From NCBI RefSeq assembly GCF_010093595.1, contig NW_022985447.1, positions 890,486 to 954,485 of the forward strand: 64,000 nt of DNA, written 5' to 3'. The translations under genes and the position numbers were made by a program. Each line of letters opens with the position of its first letter. Positions within the stretch are counted from its first letter, which is position 1. The stretch is from Mytilinidion resinicola. Taxonomy: Eukaryota > Ascomycota > Dothideomycetes > Mytilinidiales > Mytilinidiaceae. Below the pieces are notes generated by a model that was not told where the DNA came from, did no database searches, and worked only from the letters and a program-made list of their open reading frames with translations. Below are positions 46,603 to 55,563 of the stretch, piece by piece.

Positions 46603-47268
46603 TTAAGGTAAGACCCTATGAAAGATCTCATCTTCGGTCAGCCCCTTAAACATCTGACACATTTGCCAGTCATTTAAGGCGAGAAACTCAAGGAAGAGCC
46701 ATTTTCTCTTCTCCAGGTCTTCTGGACCCATTGCTGGAAGCGTACCGTCCGACAATGTTTTCAGTTGAGTGTGCTCGATTGTCGATATCCTGTGAGAATC
46801 ATAGGATATTTGGAGCCGCATATGAACTATCTTGGCCGTCCAAGTACTAATAAAATGCGGCACGTTACGTGGGTTGAATGCATCCGGGTTTGCCCTAGTG
46901 TAGTCTTGATGGTAACGAGTGAGAGTCTCTAGAAGCTCGTTGCCAGCATCGTTGATTGGTGCGAACTGGAAAAGCCATCTTCGCCGACTGTCTGTTGGGG
47001 GAAACAGTGCTCTAGCATGGATGCTAGTTTGATGTTCGCGCACTGCAAGCCCCAGAGCCCGTTCATCGATCTCTTCGGCCTGCCGGAAGAGATCTCGAAT
47101 CCGGTCTTTGCATTTCGAGCAAGGAAGATCTACATCCTCATTCGGGAGAATGGGGGGATTGATCCCGTGGCAGCGAGGTCCATCTCTTGTGGGGTAGAAA
47201 TGCTCGCAGCGTACCAAGTGTTGGGTCTCGTGCTTACACGAGAAGGTTTGCGGGGTTAGTAGGCACAT
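46603..47268 (-). CDS. uncharacterised Cys-rich fungal protein
   Basis: Single exon, 221 residues from the ATG at 47266-47268, chosen because the frame then opens MCLLTPQTFSCKHETQHLVR, a Cys/His-rich start typical of small fungal families, and because the context AACCACCATGTGC matches the array at 22-24 kb. Further Cys: CEHF, CHG and a CSKC pair, which could bind zinc. The middle is helical and charged. The C-terminus ends DLEKRKWLFLEFLALNDWQM and FKGLTEDEIFHRVLP, which is duplicated in the pseudogene 1.1 kb downstream. No signal peptide. Function unknown. Confidence 0.55.
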   Translation of the reverse strand: MCLLTPQTFSCKHETQHLVRCEHFYPTRDGPRCHGINPPILPNEDVDLPCSKCKDRIRDLFRQAEEIDERALGLAVREHQTSIHARALFPPTDSRRRWLFQFAPINDAGNELLETLTRYHQDYTRANPDAFNPRNVPHFISTWTAKIVHMRLQISYDSHRISTIEHTQLKTLSDGTLPAMGPEDLEKRKWLFLEFLALNDWQMCQMFKGLTEDEIFHRVLP

Positions 47269-47982
47269 GGTGGTTATATGGTTGGAATGTATCCAAAGAA
47301 ATGTTGGATAAGGTAAAGATGAGGAGATTGAGTTTGAGAGTTGCTTATATGTAGATACGGAAAGATTGTAGGCTAACATGGACATCATACATTGTGAAAT
47401 TAGCATTGGGATGAGCAATGTGAGGTAGCGTTGTTAATTGAGCAATGCGAAGTAGATGATACTAATGTTGGCGAAATCGGTATTGAGGCAGAATTTGGCA
47501 ATCTCTAGTTGCGATTTCATTGTAAGGACAAATGAGTCAAGTACGAATTCTGATCGGTGAGAAATAGTATAAAGGATCTGTTAAACTGGCGTATAATCGA
47601 TGTTTACTTCGAAAACTGTAAAAAGCCTGTCGTACCGAAGTTGCCATGGGGCCTGCTCGCCCGCTTTCGACAATATCCACCAGATCCACCCTTCTTCAGT
47701 GGACAGCTCGACCATACTGGGACATTGTTCATACTCGATATAATCTTGTTCATTCTCCAGGCTTCGTTTAGTACGAACAAAGGGCAGTTCGATCTCGATG
47801 TTGGGTTTCTGCACAATGTACCACGTAGCGGTATCTTAGCGATCTGAGAATCTGCAGTATAAAAGCGTAACTTCAGTCGCAGTTTTGTGTACCATCATAA
47901 ACTTCAGCATTGACTTACCACAATTCATCGTGAAGTTGATCGCATTCTCGGTATTCCCCCTTCAGAATGGTCTACGATAGAT
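47269..47982. other. no convincing gene
   Basis: Contains a 77-codon minus-strand frame (47581-47814) with protein-like composition (EEGWIWWILSKAGEQAPWQL) but no start context, partner exon or relative. Possibly a gene fragment. Confidence 0.35.
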
Positions 47983-48575
47983 ATGCCGCTTATCCGTGGA
48001 AACCACGCTATCCATCGCATTCTAGCAGCTCAAATCTCAGATATCGAAGCCACCTGGGATCAAAACTACCCGGTTCGTAATATGCCTCTTCATCTTACAC
48101 AACTGTTCACAGGGCTTCGATATCTTTGCATAACTGAAAGTCATCAGGAAGAAGCGGGCATTTGGGAGGACATGTGCGAAGGTGGAGCGAATCAACACTT
48201 CTCGTCCGTCGTAAGGATTCTGAAAGGCGAGATTCGAAGGTACTGGGATGCCCTAGAAAATCCTCAAAGCGTCCCGGGAGTCCTGCTGGATGTGGAGACG
48301 GAGAACATAGGTCCAGATCCTCGGATTGATGATATTTCGACACCAATGGTCTGCGACAGTATGAATATGGAAAGATCGGATTCGCAAACGTGCGTCATCT
48401 GCTACGATCGCTACACAAATGATCACCCGACAGTAAGACTGAAAGGGTGCGGTCGCGCGATTGGCAAGCCATGATGCAAAATTGGATTCTAGGTCTTCAA
48501 GAGCAGATCCATAGCTGTCTCTTGTGCCGTTTCAGCTTGATGCAGCCTCGTGAGCGCCGGATGAAGCTAGATTAG
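47983..48575 (+). CDS. RING-type zinc-finger protein with a one-base frame break inside the RING
   Basis: The main frame (47983-48474) encodes a ~150-residue region without known domains, then begins a RING: SQTCVICYDRYTNDHPTVRL, then KGCGRAIGKP and a stop. In the frame one base over, directly after this, comes MQNWILGLQEQIH, then the closing Cys pair (SCLLCRF), a basic tail and TAG at 48573-48575. One missing base at the Cys/His position of the RING (about 48472-48475) explains the break. If intact it would be a probable E3 ubiquitin ligase. As read here it is a pseudogene or carries a sequencing error. Confidence 0.6.
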
Positions 48576-48809
48576 GTAGACGAAACGTTTCGAGGAATGA
48601 TCGCGTCGATTTCTTGCCATCTCTGCCTTTCCGAGCAGTATCTCTTTCAAGTTGCCGACTTGCTGCAGCCAATACAACCTTTCGGGATCGACGTACGCCA
48701 GGTATTGCTGGACTTTGTAGATGCCGAAGGTGACGATCTTCGGTTTGAGGGGTGAAGGGTTCGCGTTATCGTAGAACTTGCAGGCAGCGGAGAGAGATGT
48801 GCTGTACAT
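48567..48809 (-). CDS. hypothetical 80-residue protein
   Basis: Single frame starting MYSTSLSAACKFYD, mixed charged composition (VDPERLYWLQQVGNLKEILL), ending 9 bp inside the 3' end of the convergent RING gene. No domain recognised. It may be the last exon of a larger decayed gene or chance. Confidence 0.3.
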   Translation of the reverse strand: MYSTSLSAACKFYDNANPSPLKPKIVTFGIYKVQQYLAYVDPERLYWLQQVGNLKEILLGKAEMARNRRDHSSKRFVYLI

Positions 48810-49738
48810 TATCAGAGTATTTTAATATTAGAACTGGCCATTCAGCATTTTGTTTGCACCCTGGATTAGTCGATTCGAAGTAGCCGTAGTTATAAAGCTT
48901 TGCAGAGGCTTTGTCACAGACCTGTGCTTTGAAACACTGCAGATTCCATAGTCGGTTTCAACTGAACAAAGCGTAAGACCTTTTAGAAATCTCATGTTCG
49001 GTAAACACTACACTGTGCCATTAAGTTTGGGCACTCTTTGCATCTGTTTGAGGTGTCGTGTCCCGATAGGCCATCTAACCTCAAACTAGGATCTAAAAAT
49101 CGACTTAATGGATACAGGGCTACCGTTTGGCCGACCGAAGACATGCTAGCTGGGGTCCTCCTTACAGTGCTGTCGAGAGAGCAAGAGTGGAGCCCGAGCA
49201 GTGAGGTCTCCGTGTGCCCAAACTTGTGACCTAGTACTGGACTTCTAGGAGCACTTCAACCAAGAGCCCTTATTGGCTGGCTCGAAGTCTGCCGCATCTT
49301 ATCCAAACAGCCGTACGCAAGCTTTTGGTGGTTCATTGACGAATTTTACCGGTACGCCCCCGGGTGTACTTAATCAAATGGTATCTCTATATCACCTTCG
49401 TGGGTTTGTTCGTAGAGTCTCTGCTTTTAGATCAACTAGGCGGCTATGACAGTTAGACTGACCTTGATGACTTTTCATCTGATAGTGGATCAAAACGTCT
49501 TGGTATCCACGCTTAGTGGGCTTCAAGCAGAGTGCAAAATGATATCACCTTACATTCACTCTGATGAATCTTCCTCCACTTCGTGGCATGAACATCCACG
49601 ACTAGTCTCCATACAATCACCTTCCCAACCAACAAAGCACCACCTCTTTAGAGTGTTTAACCTCACACCACGTAGACCTCACGCCACGTAGTCCTCATTC
49701 AAGCGCCGGTATTCGGAAAACTGCAAACCGAGGCGAGC
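48810..49738. other. intergenic region with a TIR element and a leader
   Basis: Holds TIR element copy B (49011-49239) and the upstream region of the first HExxH gene, including a small direct repeat of CACGTAG (49671, 49685). Confidence 0.45.
49011..49239. mobile_element. diverged non-autonomous TIR element, copy B
   Basis: Left end CACTGTGCCATTAAGTTTGG; the complement of the right end begins CAGTACTAGGTCACAAGTTT, giving imperfect terminal inverted repeats of about 28 bp that share AAGTTTGGGCAC. About 230 bp long with no coding capacity, so MITE-like. Family features point to a TIR transposon; the superfamily is not assigned because a clean target duplication is not visible. Confidence 0.55.
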
Positions 49739-51250
49739 ATGGAGTTTCAGGGACCCGTGCATCTCAACGAGGAGGGAGAATCTAAGCCAGACGCATCAAT
49801 AAGCAACATCGGGGAGGACTGGAATGCTGTTATCGAGGGCGCACTGGAACGTCTTCAGTGGGTCGATATAGAGCCGTTGCCAAAAGACGAGCTTCTAGAC
49901 GGTGATATCCACCCCATGTACCGACTTTCAAGGTGGTCGCTCGGGGTTGACGAAAGCTCGCTGAACGAACCGACGCTGCGGTACCTTGATAGTAACAAAT
50001 ACGCGAAAGACAGGGGCATGGTTTGGGCCAACATGAGGGTGGTTCTGCGCCTAGCTACGCACTGGATAACACATGACGAGTTCTTGGGGTTTTGGGTGCG
50101 ACTGCTTTGCCAGAGTGTGGGTCCGGATGCAGACATCGATGAGAACTCTCCCGGCATAAACGAGAAAGTTCGCGATGTCTTCAGCAAGATGGCAACTAGG
50201 ACCCATCTTACTTTCGGGACTCATTTCAACAACGATAGTGTCTCTCCGTGGAGCTTGCCATGGGGTTGTACCCTCCGACACCCCGAAGCTCTCCGGTTCA
50301 TGTGGCATACTACCGGAGAGAACTTGCAGAAGTTGAAAGGGCCAGTGGAGGTAACAAGACGCAACAGCGATACCAACTACTGCGCTCCGGTCATAGCGCT
50401 ACATGCCTGCTTCCGGCACTTCTTCTATCGAAGTCGTGATGAGTTTGCTAGGCTGCCTGCCGCGGACTCACTGAGAAAGCAATTCAAAGCAGCTATCGTG
50501 CTTGTGCACGAGACGGCACACGCCTTTTTTCAAATAGCAAGAGGGAGACCGGACGAGGAACCTCTGGTCTTTCCGACAGATATTGCCGCCGAAGTTGGCT
50601 ATTCGTTTGAACAATACATATTCAAAGGGCAGATTCACGTCGCCGGCCGATGGTGTCAGAATAAGACGAGGCTGACGATGATTCCCTGGGCAGACCGTTA
50701 TAGCCGCAGCTGTCGCAGCGTGTTTATATCTCCCACTTGGGCCCAAACTTGGTTTCGAAAATCAACGTGGGAGGAGGGCACGTTTTTTACGTTGAGTAGA
50801 TCTGGCCAGCTGAGACCAGGGTTCTTGCTGCAAGATCCAGTACTGGAGGGGTTGGAAATAAAAGACGACGCCCTGGACGAGCAGGCCAACGAGATAACTA
50901 ACTGCGTCATTCTAGAGCATGGGAAAAAAATCTCTTCTCATAGCTACCGGGGCCCTCCAAGACCAGTCGGGAGTTTCGGGCATCTTCGGAAGCCTTTGTC
51001 GTTACCTGATGGTGTCGATGAAGAGTATCTGGAAGTCAGTGGACATATCGCCAGACATCAAGACAAGGATGGATGGACTGGGATTACTCTGTTCGAGAAT
51101 GGTAGATTCATTACCTGCTTGTGGGAAGCGGATCCAGACGGACTTGTGCGAAATATATTCGATCCGCAGATTGACAAGGACTTCAGAACCCTTGACGCCA
51201 GATGGAAAGCCGGAGAATTCGAAGTCCCAGGTTTGTCTGCGTCATCGTAA
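49739..51250 (+). CDS. HExxH metallopeptidase-like protein, family member 1 (intact)
   Basis: Single exon, 503 residues. The centre holds HETAH near residue 257 (LVHETAHAFFQIARGR), followed exactly 23 residues after the second His by Glu in AAEVGYSFEQYIF. Member 2 has the same spacing, giving a consensus HExxH-x23-E-x-G-x2-[FW]-E. This is the ligand pattern of gluzincin-type zinc peptidases (two His plus a downstream Glu), so zinc-dependent proteolysis is plausible but unproven. The N-terminal part shares LSRWSLGVDESS and VVLRLATHWI with its two paralogues. No signal peptide or transmembrane segment, so probably intracellular. The C-terminal ~100 residues form a separate hydrophilic region (GKKISSHSYRGPP onward). 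I do not recognise a named family. Confidence 0.7.
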   Translation: MEFQGPVHLNEEGESKPDASISNIGEDWNAVIEGALERLQWVDIEPLPKDELLDGDIHPMYRLSRWSLGVDESSLNEPTLRYLDSNKYAKDRGMVWANMRVVLRLATHWITHDEFLGFWVRLLCQSVGPDADIDENSPGINEKVRDVFSKMATRTHLTFGTHFNNDSVSPWSLPWGCTLRHPEALRFMWHTTGENLQKLKGPVEVTRRNSDTNYCAPVIALHACFRHFFYRSRDEFARLPAADSLRKQFKAAIVLVHETAHAFFQIARGRPDEEPLVFPTDIAAEVGYSFEQYIFKGQIHVAGRWCQNKTRLTMIPWADRYSRSCRSVFISPTWAQTWFRKSTWEEGTFFTLSRSGQLRPGFLLQDPVLEGLEIKDDALDEQANEITNCVILEHGKKISSHSYRGPPRPVGSFGHLRKPLSLPDGVDEEYLEVSGHIARHQDKDGWTGITLFENGRFITCLWEADPDGLVRNIFDPQIDKDFRTLDARWKAGEFEVPGLSASS

Positions 51251-52188
51251 CGCGCTACGCACGTAGACAATCTGTGAATAGGCTTCAGGATCTAGCAGCT
51301 TTGGAGGTGTAGGTGTATAGCCCTAGACGTCTTGTATTAAGCGGTTCATGAACTCAGCGACGTGGTAGGAGTGTGCTGCACATTTTGATAAGATGTTGGA
51401 GGCCTCCTGGGGGCACAGGAGCCTTTGGGCAGACGATGTCAAGGTCTGCATAGGCTAAACTAAACAGTATGAGTAAGATGTTGCATGACATTCCGTTGCG
51501 ACCATACAAATCGTAGACTCTTATAGATTCTCTTTTCCAATAAGCATAACGTGCTGGATAGCTTCTGGAGGGTATAGAATTCGGAGATGTGAATGCAAAT
51601 TTCCGGAGGCCGTGAATTGGATCTGCACAATTGCATTTCGGCAGGGTTCAGATTCGGGTTCTGACTTAAGGTACTATAATTTTCCTACCCAGCGAATTAG
51701 CAATCAAATACATCTTCCCGGGGGCTGTTTGAGAGGACTCTTATCTCGCCATAACGTCTTTCAGATATCTGAAACGGTGTTGATGCACCCATGACAGTGA
51801 CAAGACAGTATGGAAAGCTATTGTGAGACATTGTCCATTGGAGCCGAATAAACACAAATGGAGAAACAAATCTGCTTACGATACTTAGGAATATACATAC
51901 CAGCGAGGCCTAATCGCTTATTGTGTATCCTAAAAGACATCAATACATATATTTTTCCGTACACGTGGTATCCCTTCGCTACTGATGATCGTCCGGGAGT
52001 TATTAACCAACTTCAGTGTAGCATCAAGAACTATGAGGTGAATTTGGAACGAAAGCACCACCACTTATCAAAACCAGAGCTTTTCTCTGCAACCCTGCCA
52101 CATCACACCACCATCTCAGTCCGCAATATCAAAAATACCAACCACCGATCCAATATCAACACCGCCTCCAGTCACGGCATCTTTCAGC
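51251..52188. other. no gene seen
   Basis: About 0.9 kb between family members 1 and 2. Frames here are short and AT-rich, and no repeat was recognised. Confidence 0.45.
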
Positions 52189-53712
52189 ATGAGCGACCAC
52201 ACGTCAAGGCCCATTCCCAGGAAGAAAGTGCGTGACATAGCAAAGATAAAATCAATGCTCAAGGGGTGCAAAGAAGCTCCACAGACCTCCGAGCGACTCC
52301 CACTCACCGGCTCAATTCTCAACAACATGATCCGCAAGCACAGCATGGTAGGAGAAATTCCAATTGTTCAAGAGAGCCAGCTTCTTGACAACGATATTGA
52401 TGACATTTTCCAACGCCGTAATTGGGTTCTCGGAATCGACGAAGAGAACATCACGGCCGAGGAAGACGGGCCCTTGTTCAAAGTCGACGAAGCAAGTGAA
52501 GCTGAGTTGGACATCCTATGGGAGCAGATGGTCCCTGGGCTCCGTCTCGCAACAATACTGATTCACGATGTCTCGGCACCGAAGTCTTTCTGGATTAGGA
52601 CCGTTGAGGTATACAAAGACGTCATTGGTGAAGAATACGCCAACATGACACTGGAAGAGATAGTGACGGCGTTCTTCGATCTTATCAGAGGCAGGGCCAA
52701 ATTCTTGTTTACTTGGCCATGTGGGGGAGCTGATATGTCCACAGCTCAGAATCCGAATCACAAGAGGCTAGCTACGCTAGAGCACAAGGGACTCAGGTTG
52801 CAAATTGACGTGAACTCTGTCTTATTTCGGGGGCCCGAAGGCCAAACTATATACTACGTAGGAAGTGACTGTACGCGTAGGCAGAAGCACTAATTAGAGA
52901 CAGCAGTAGGCACGGTAGGCACGGTAGGCCACCGTACCCCAACCCCTCTCTGTAGAAGTTGTAACTGGCTAGGCATGTAGGCAGCTACTATGCCAGCAAC
53001 TCCAAGTAAGGGGGTTCTCAACTCGACCATGGACGGCAAGCCAGCCGTACTCAAGTTCCACAATGGCCCGATAGGAATTCGATCATTCTGTTGGCCTACG
53101 ATCAGCTTACACACCGACTTCCAGAAGTGCTTCTCTCTATGTCACCAAAAGCGGTTAACTAGGGACCAACAGCTGAGACTAGAGTTCCAATTCGCGGTTT
53201 CCATATGCCACGAAATAGCCCACGCCTTCACAATGATGTGCGGCGGTTTCCGGGCTAGTGAGAGGAGGGTGCGGCCAACGGATCCTGAAGCAGAGGCTGG
53301 CAATGCCTGGGAAACGTTCGTCTTTGGTGGCCTAACGAGGGAGTTCTGCTCATGGGCTGGCCCCTTTACTAGTCCACTTTACGCACACTCTTGGCGGGCT
53401 CCCGAAAGCACCTCGGTTTTAACGAAATTCTTTATCCCGATGAACTGGATCCAGCGCTTGTTCCTCAAATCTACATGGGACTACGTCGAAGAATCGAGAC
53501 AAAATGGGTTTTTGGACTATGGATCCCTCATGGCTGTGCGCTCTGATCAGTCTAAGAAAGACCGAATCCTGACACTGACCGAAGCCTCTTTTCCAAATAT
53601 TGGCTGGCTGGCGTACTCATTGAAGGAACACGACGTCGTGGTCGAACAGCATGGGGAAAAGTGCGATAGCGAACCCAGCAGGGTTGCCAGGAGTACATGG
53701 TTTCCAGATTGA
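52189..53712 (+). CDS. HExxH metallopeptidase-like protein, member 2, interrupted by a 218 bp insertion
   Basis: Two open parts, 52189-52893 and 52990-53712, are in the same frame. Taking out 52791-53008 plus one copy of the flanking AGGG (222 nt in all) leaves an uninterrupted frame of 433 codons that aligns along its length with member 1 and with the N-terminus of member 3. The N-terminal region has RRNWVLGIDEENITAEEDGP. The catalytic-like region is ICHEIAHAFTMMCGG with the downstream Glu in EAEAGNAWETFVFGG. As written, translation stops inside the insertion at 52891. The gene is either disrupted or the insert is spliced: GT at 52797 and AG at 53005-53006 would leave the frame open with four extra codons. 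See findings. Confidence 0.7.
52791..53008 (+). mobile_element. 218 bp repeat inserted in HExxH member 2
   Basis: Same sequence as the complement of 45567-45784. Flanked by AGGG at 52787-52790 and 53009-53012, the expected 4 bp target duplication and different from that of the other copy (GTTC). Starts ACTCAGGTTGC, ends CAACTCCAAGTA, has an internal GGCACGGTA tandem. No coding capacity. Confidence 0.78.
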
Positions 53713-54237
53713 GTCAATACGGAATTAGTCAGCACCATAGCTGCGCAGTCGTTATGAAGGCCGGTCGTTAAAAAAAAAACTCATTACAGTGTAGGACTCG
53801 AGTGACTACGAAGATGGGCCAGGCTGGTCTGCGGATTAGTCTTAGCTCACCGACAACTCTGCCTACGCTTGCGTCTCTTTCAATACAGCTTTCCATTTTA
53901 TACAATGGCATTAAATCTTCATGTAAACCTATACTAACCGTTTCTTCTTGTGCCGTGCACGTGATGTCTATTCAATATCGTTGGCCGACCAGAAGATAGA
54001 AGTTAGCATTCATTGTAACGCCACGAAAGAGTCCAGTGCTTGATATTATGCTTTCACCATAGAACAAATTGCGCATTCACTTACCTCGTACGATGCATAT
54101 AATCTTCCCTCGTGCGAGTGTTCAACAGTCACAAACTCTTCCTCAAACTTTAACACCACCCCATCAACCCAAGTCTACAAAGCTTCATCTCACCCACCTT
54201 CCTAGCCGTTGACATCCCGAAGGCAACACACCCAACC
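53713..54237. other. no gene seen
   Basis: Spacer between family members 2 and 3. Includes an A9-10 run at about 53770. Confidence 0.45.
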
Positions 54238-55333
54238 ATGGACACGATGTCTTCGCATCGCTTCTGCGAGGCGGCTGAAGAAGAACAAGTGCCAATCAAA
54301 ACTTGCCCCGTGGAGACCAAGAAGCCGCAAAAGGTTACTATGCTGCGCCCATATACCGGGCCGATCCTCAACGACTTGCTTCTCAAACACGGCATGATAG
54401 GACCAATTCCGCCGGTAGACGAGAGCGACCTGCTTGACAACGAAATCGACCCGGTGTTTCAGCGAAGCAACTGGGTGCTTGGTGTTGATGAAGAAAATAT
54501 AAGCAACGACGTGGATGGGCCTCTCTTCAAGCACGACAAGGCTAGTGAAGTGGAGATGGATAAGCTTTGGGAGATGATGATACCCGCATTCCGTCTCGCA
54601 ACAATGCTGATCCGGAATGAGAAACTACAGGACTTCAGGGTCAAGCGTGTGGCGGCCTATAAGGATATGATCCCAAAGGAGTACGCAGACCTCTCCTTGG
54701 AGGAGGTAGCGCGTGAATACCTTAATCTCCTTGCCAGCAGACTTACGTTCATGTTCTGGGCAGGCGATATGCATGCTGCCGGAGCCACTTTCTGGAACAA
54801 AACCATGTAAGGCGTTCCGCGATGAAAGAAAAGGTCTACTGAGCGACAAACTGAAAATCGCTTTCTGGAGAGTCCCCCGAGTCGCCTGTAGTGGGCTTCA
54901 ACATAAACACTAAGCGTTGTCTCCTGCTGGCACATCAAGAGCGGTTAGCCGGATACCAGACGCTAACGCTCAGCTTCAATTCGCGCTTACCCTCTGTCAT
55001 GAGCTCGCTCATGCCTTTCATAAGATCTGTGGGGGATTCAAGACTGAGGAGAGGCGTTGGCGGCTTTGTGCCAAATGACGTTGACGGTATTACCCTTGTA
55101 AGAGGAGGAGCGCGCTTTGAAATCTATGTGTGGTATTGGATAGGAAGGCGATATTATCAAGAGATATGGTCCTAATGGCGAATGGCTCGATTGAGGTGGA
55201 GTACGAGAGTGGTTTAAAGTATTGCCGACGATGTAGAGCTGGAGAAACGGGTGGCGTGCACCAGGAAGGGCCGATGCGGGGCTTCTTTGACGGAATTTTG
55301 GGAAAGCGTACTCCACTCGGAATACCGCCCTAG
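54238..55333 (+). pseudogene. HExxH metallopeptidase-like protein, member 3 (decayed)
   Basis: The first 190 codons (54238-54810) are intact and close to member 2 (QRSNWVLGVDEENISNDVDG, PAFRLATMLI). The frame then breaks near 54808: the matching continuation (KAFRDERKGLL) is in another frame, and the HExxH part (TLCHELAHAFHKICGGFKTE) is in a further one, ending early at about 55077. Sequence matching the Glu-containing block lies in yet another frame to 55175. No splice sites repair these changes. The HELAH motif itself is preserved. Confidence 0.7.
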
Positions 55334-55563
55334 GGAAAATGACTTACAGAGTCTCTTAGTAGGTCCAAGTTATACAACCCACTTAGAACGACAAGCGCAC
55401 ATCTGGTTCGAATTCCTGATAGTGTGTTGAGAGGCCCCTACCATTAGCAGTGTATGACCCACAGACCTAGGATGAGATTATTTGCTTTTGACTTAGACAT
55501 CGAGTCGTTGATCTTGAAATATAATTACAGCGGAGCTATATAGTCAGCTTACATACCCACCGT

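Noticed and set aside
47581..47814. 77-codon minus-strand frame with protein-like composition
   Set aside because: No partner exon and no homologue recognised; possibly a remnant but unsupported.
55360..55440. GGTTCGAATTCC, which resembles a tRNA T-loop
   Set aside because: The flanking bases do not form the T-stem, and no acceptor or anticodon stem could be built around it.
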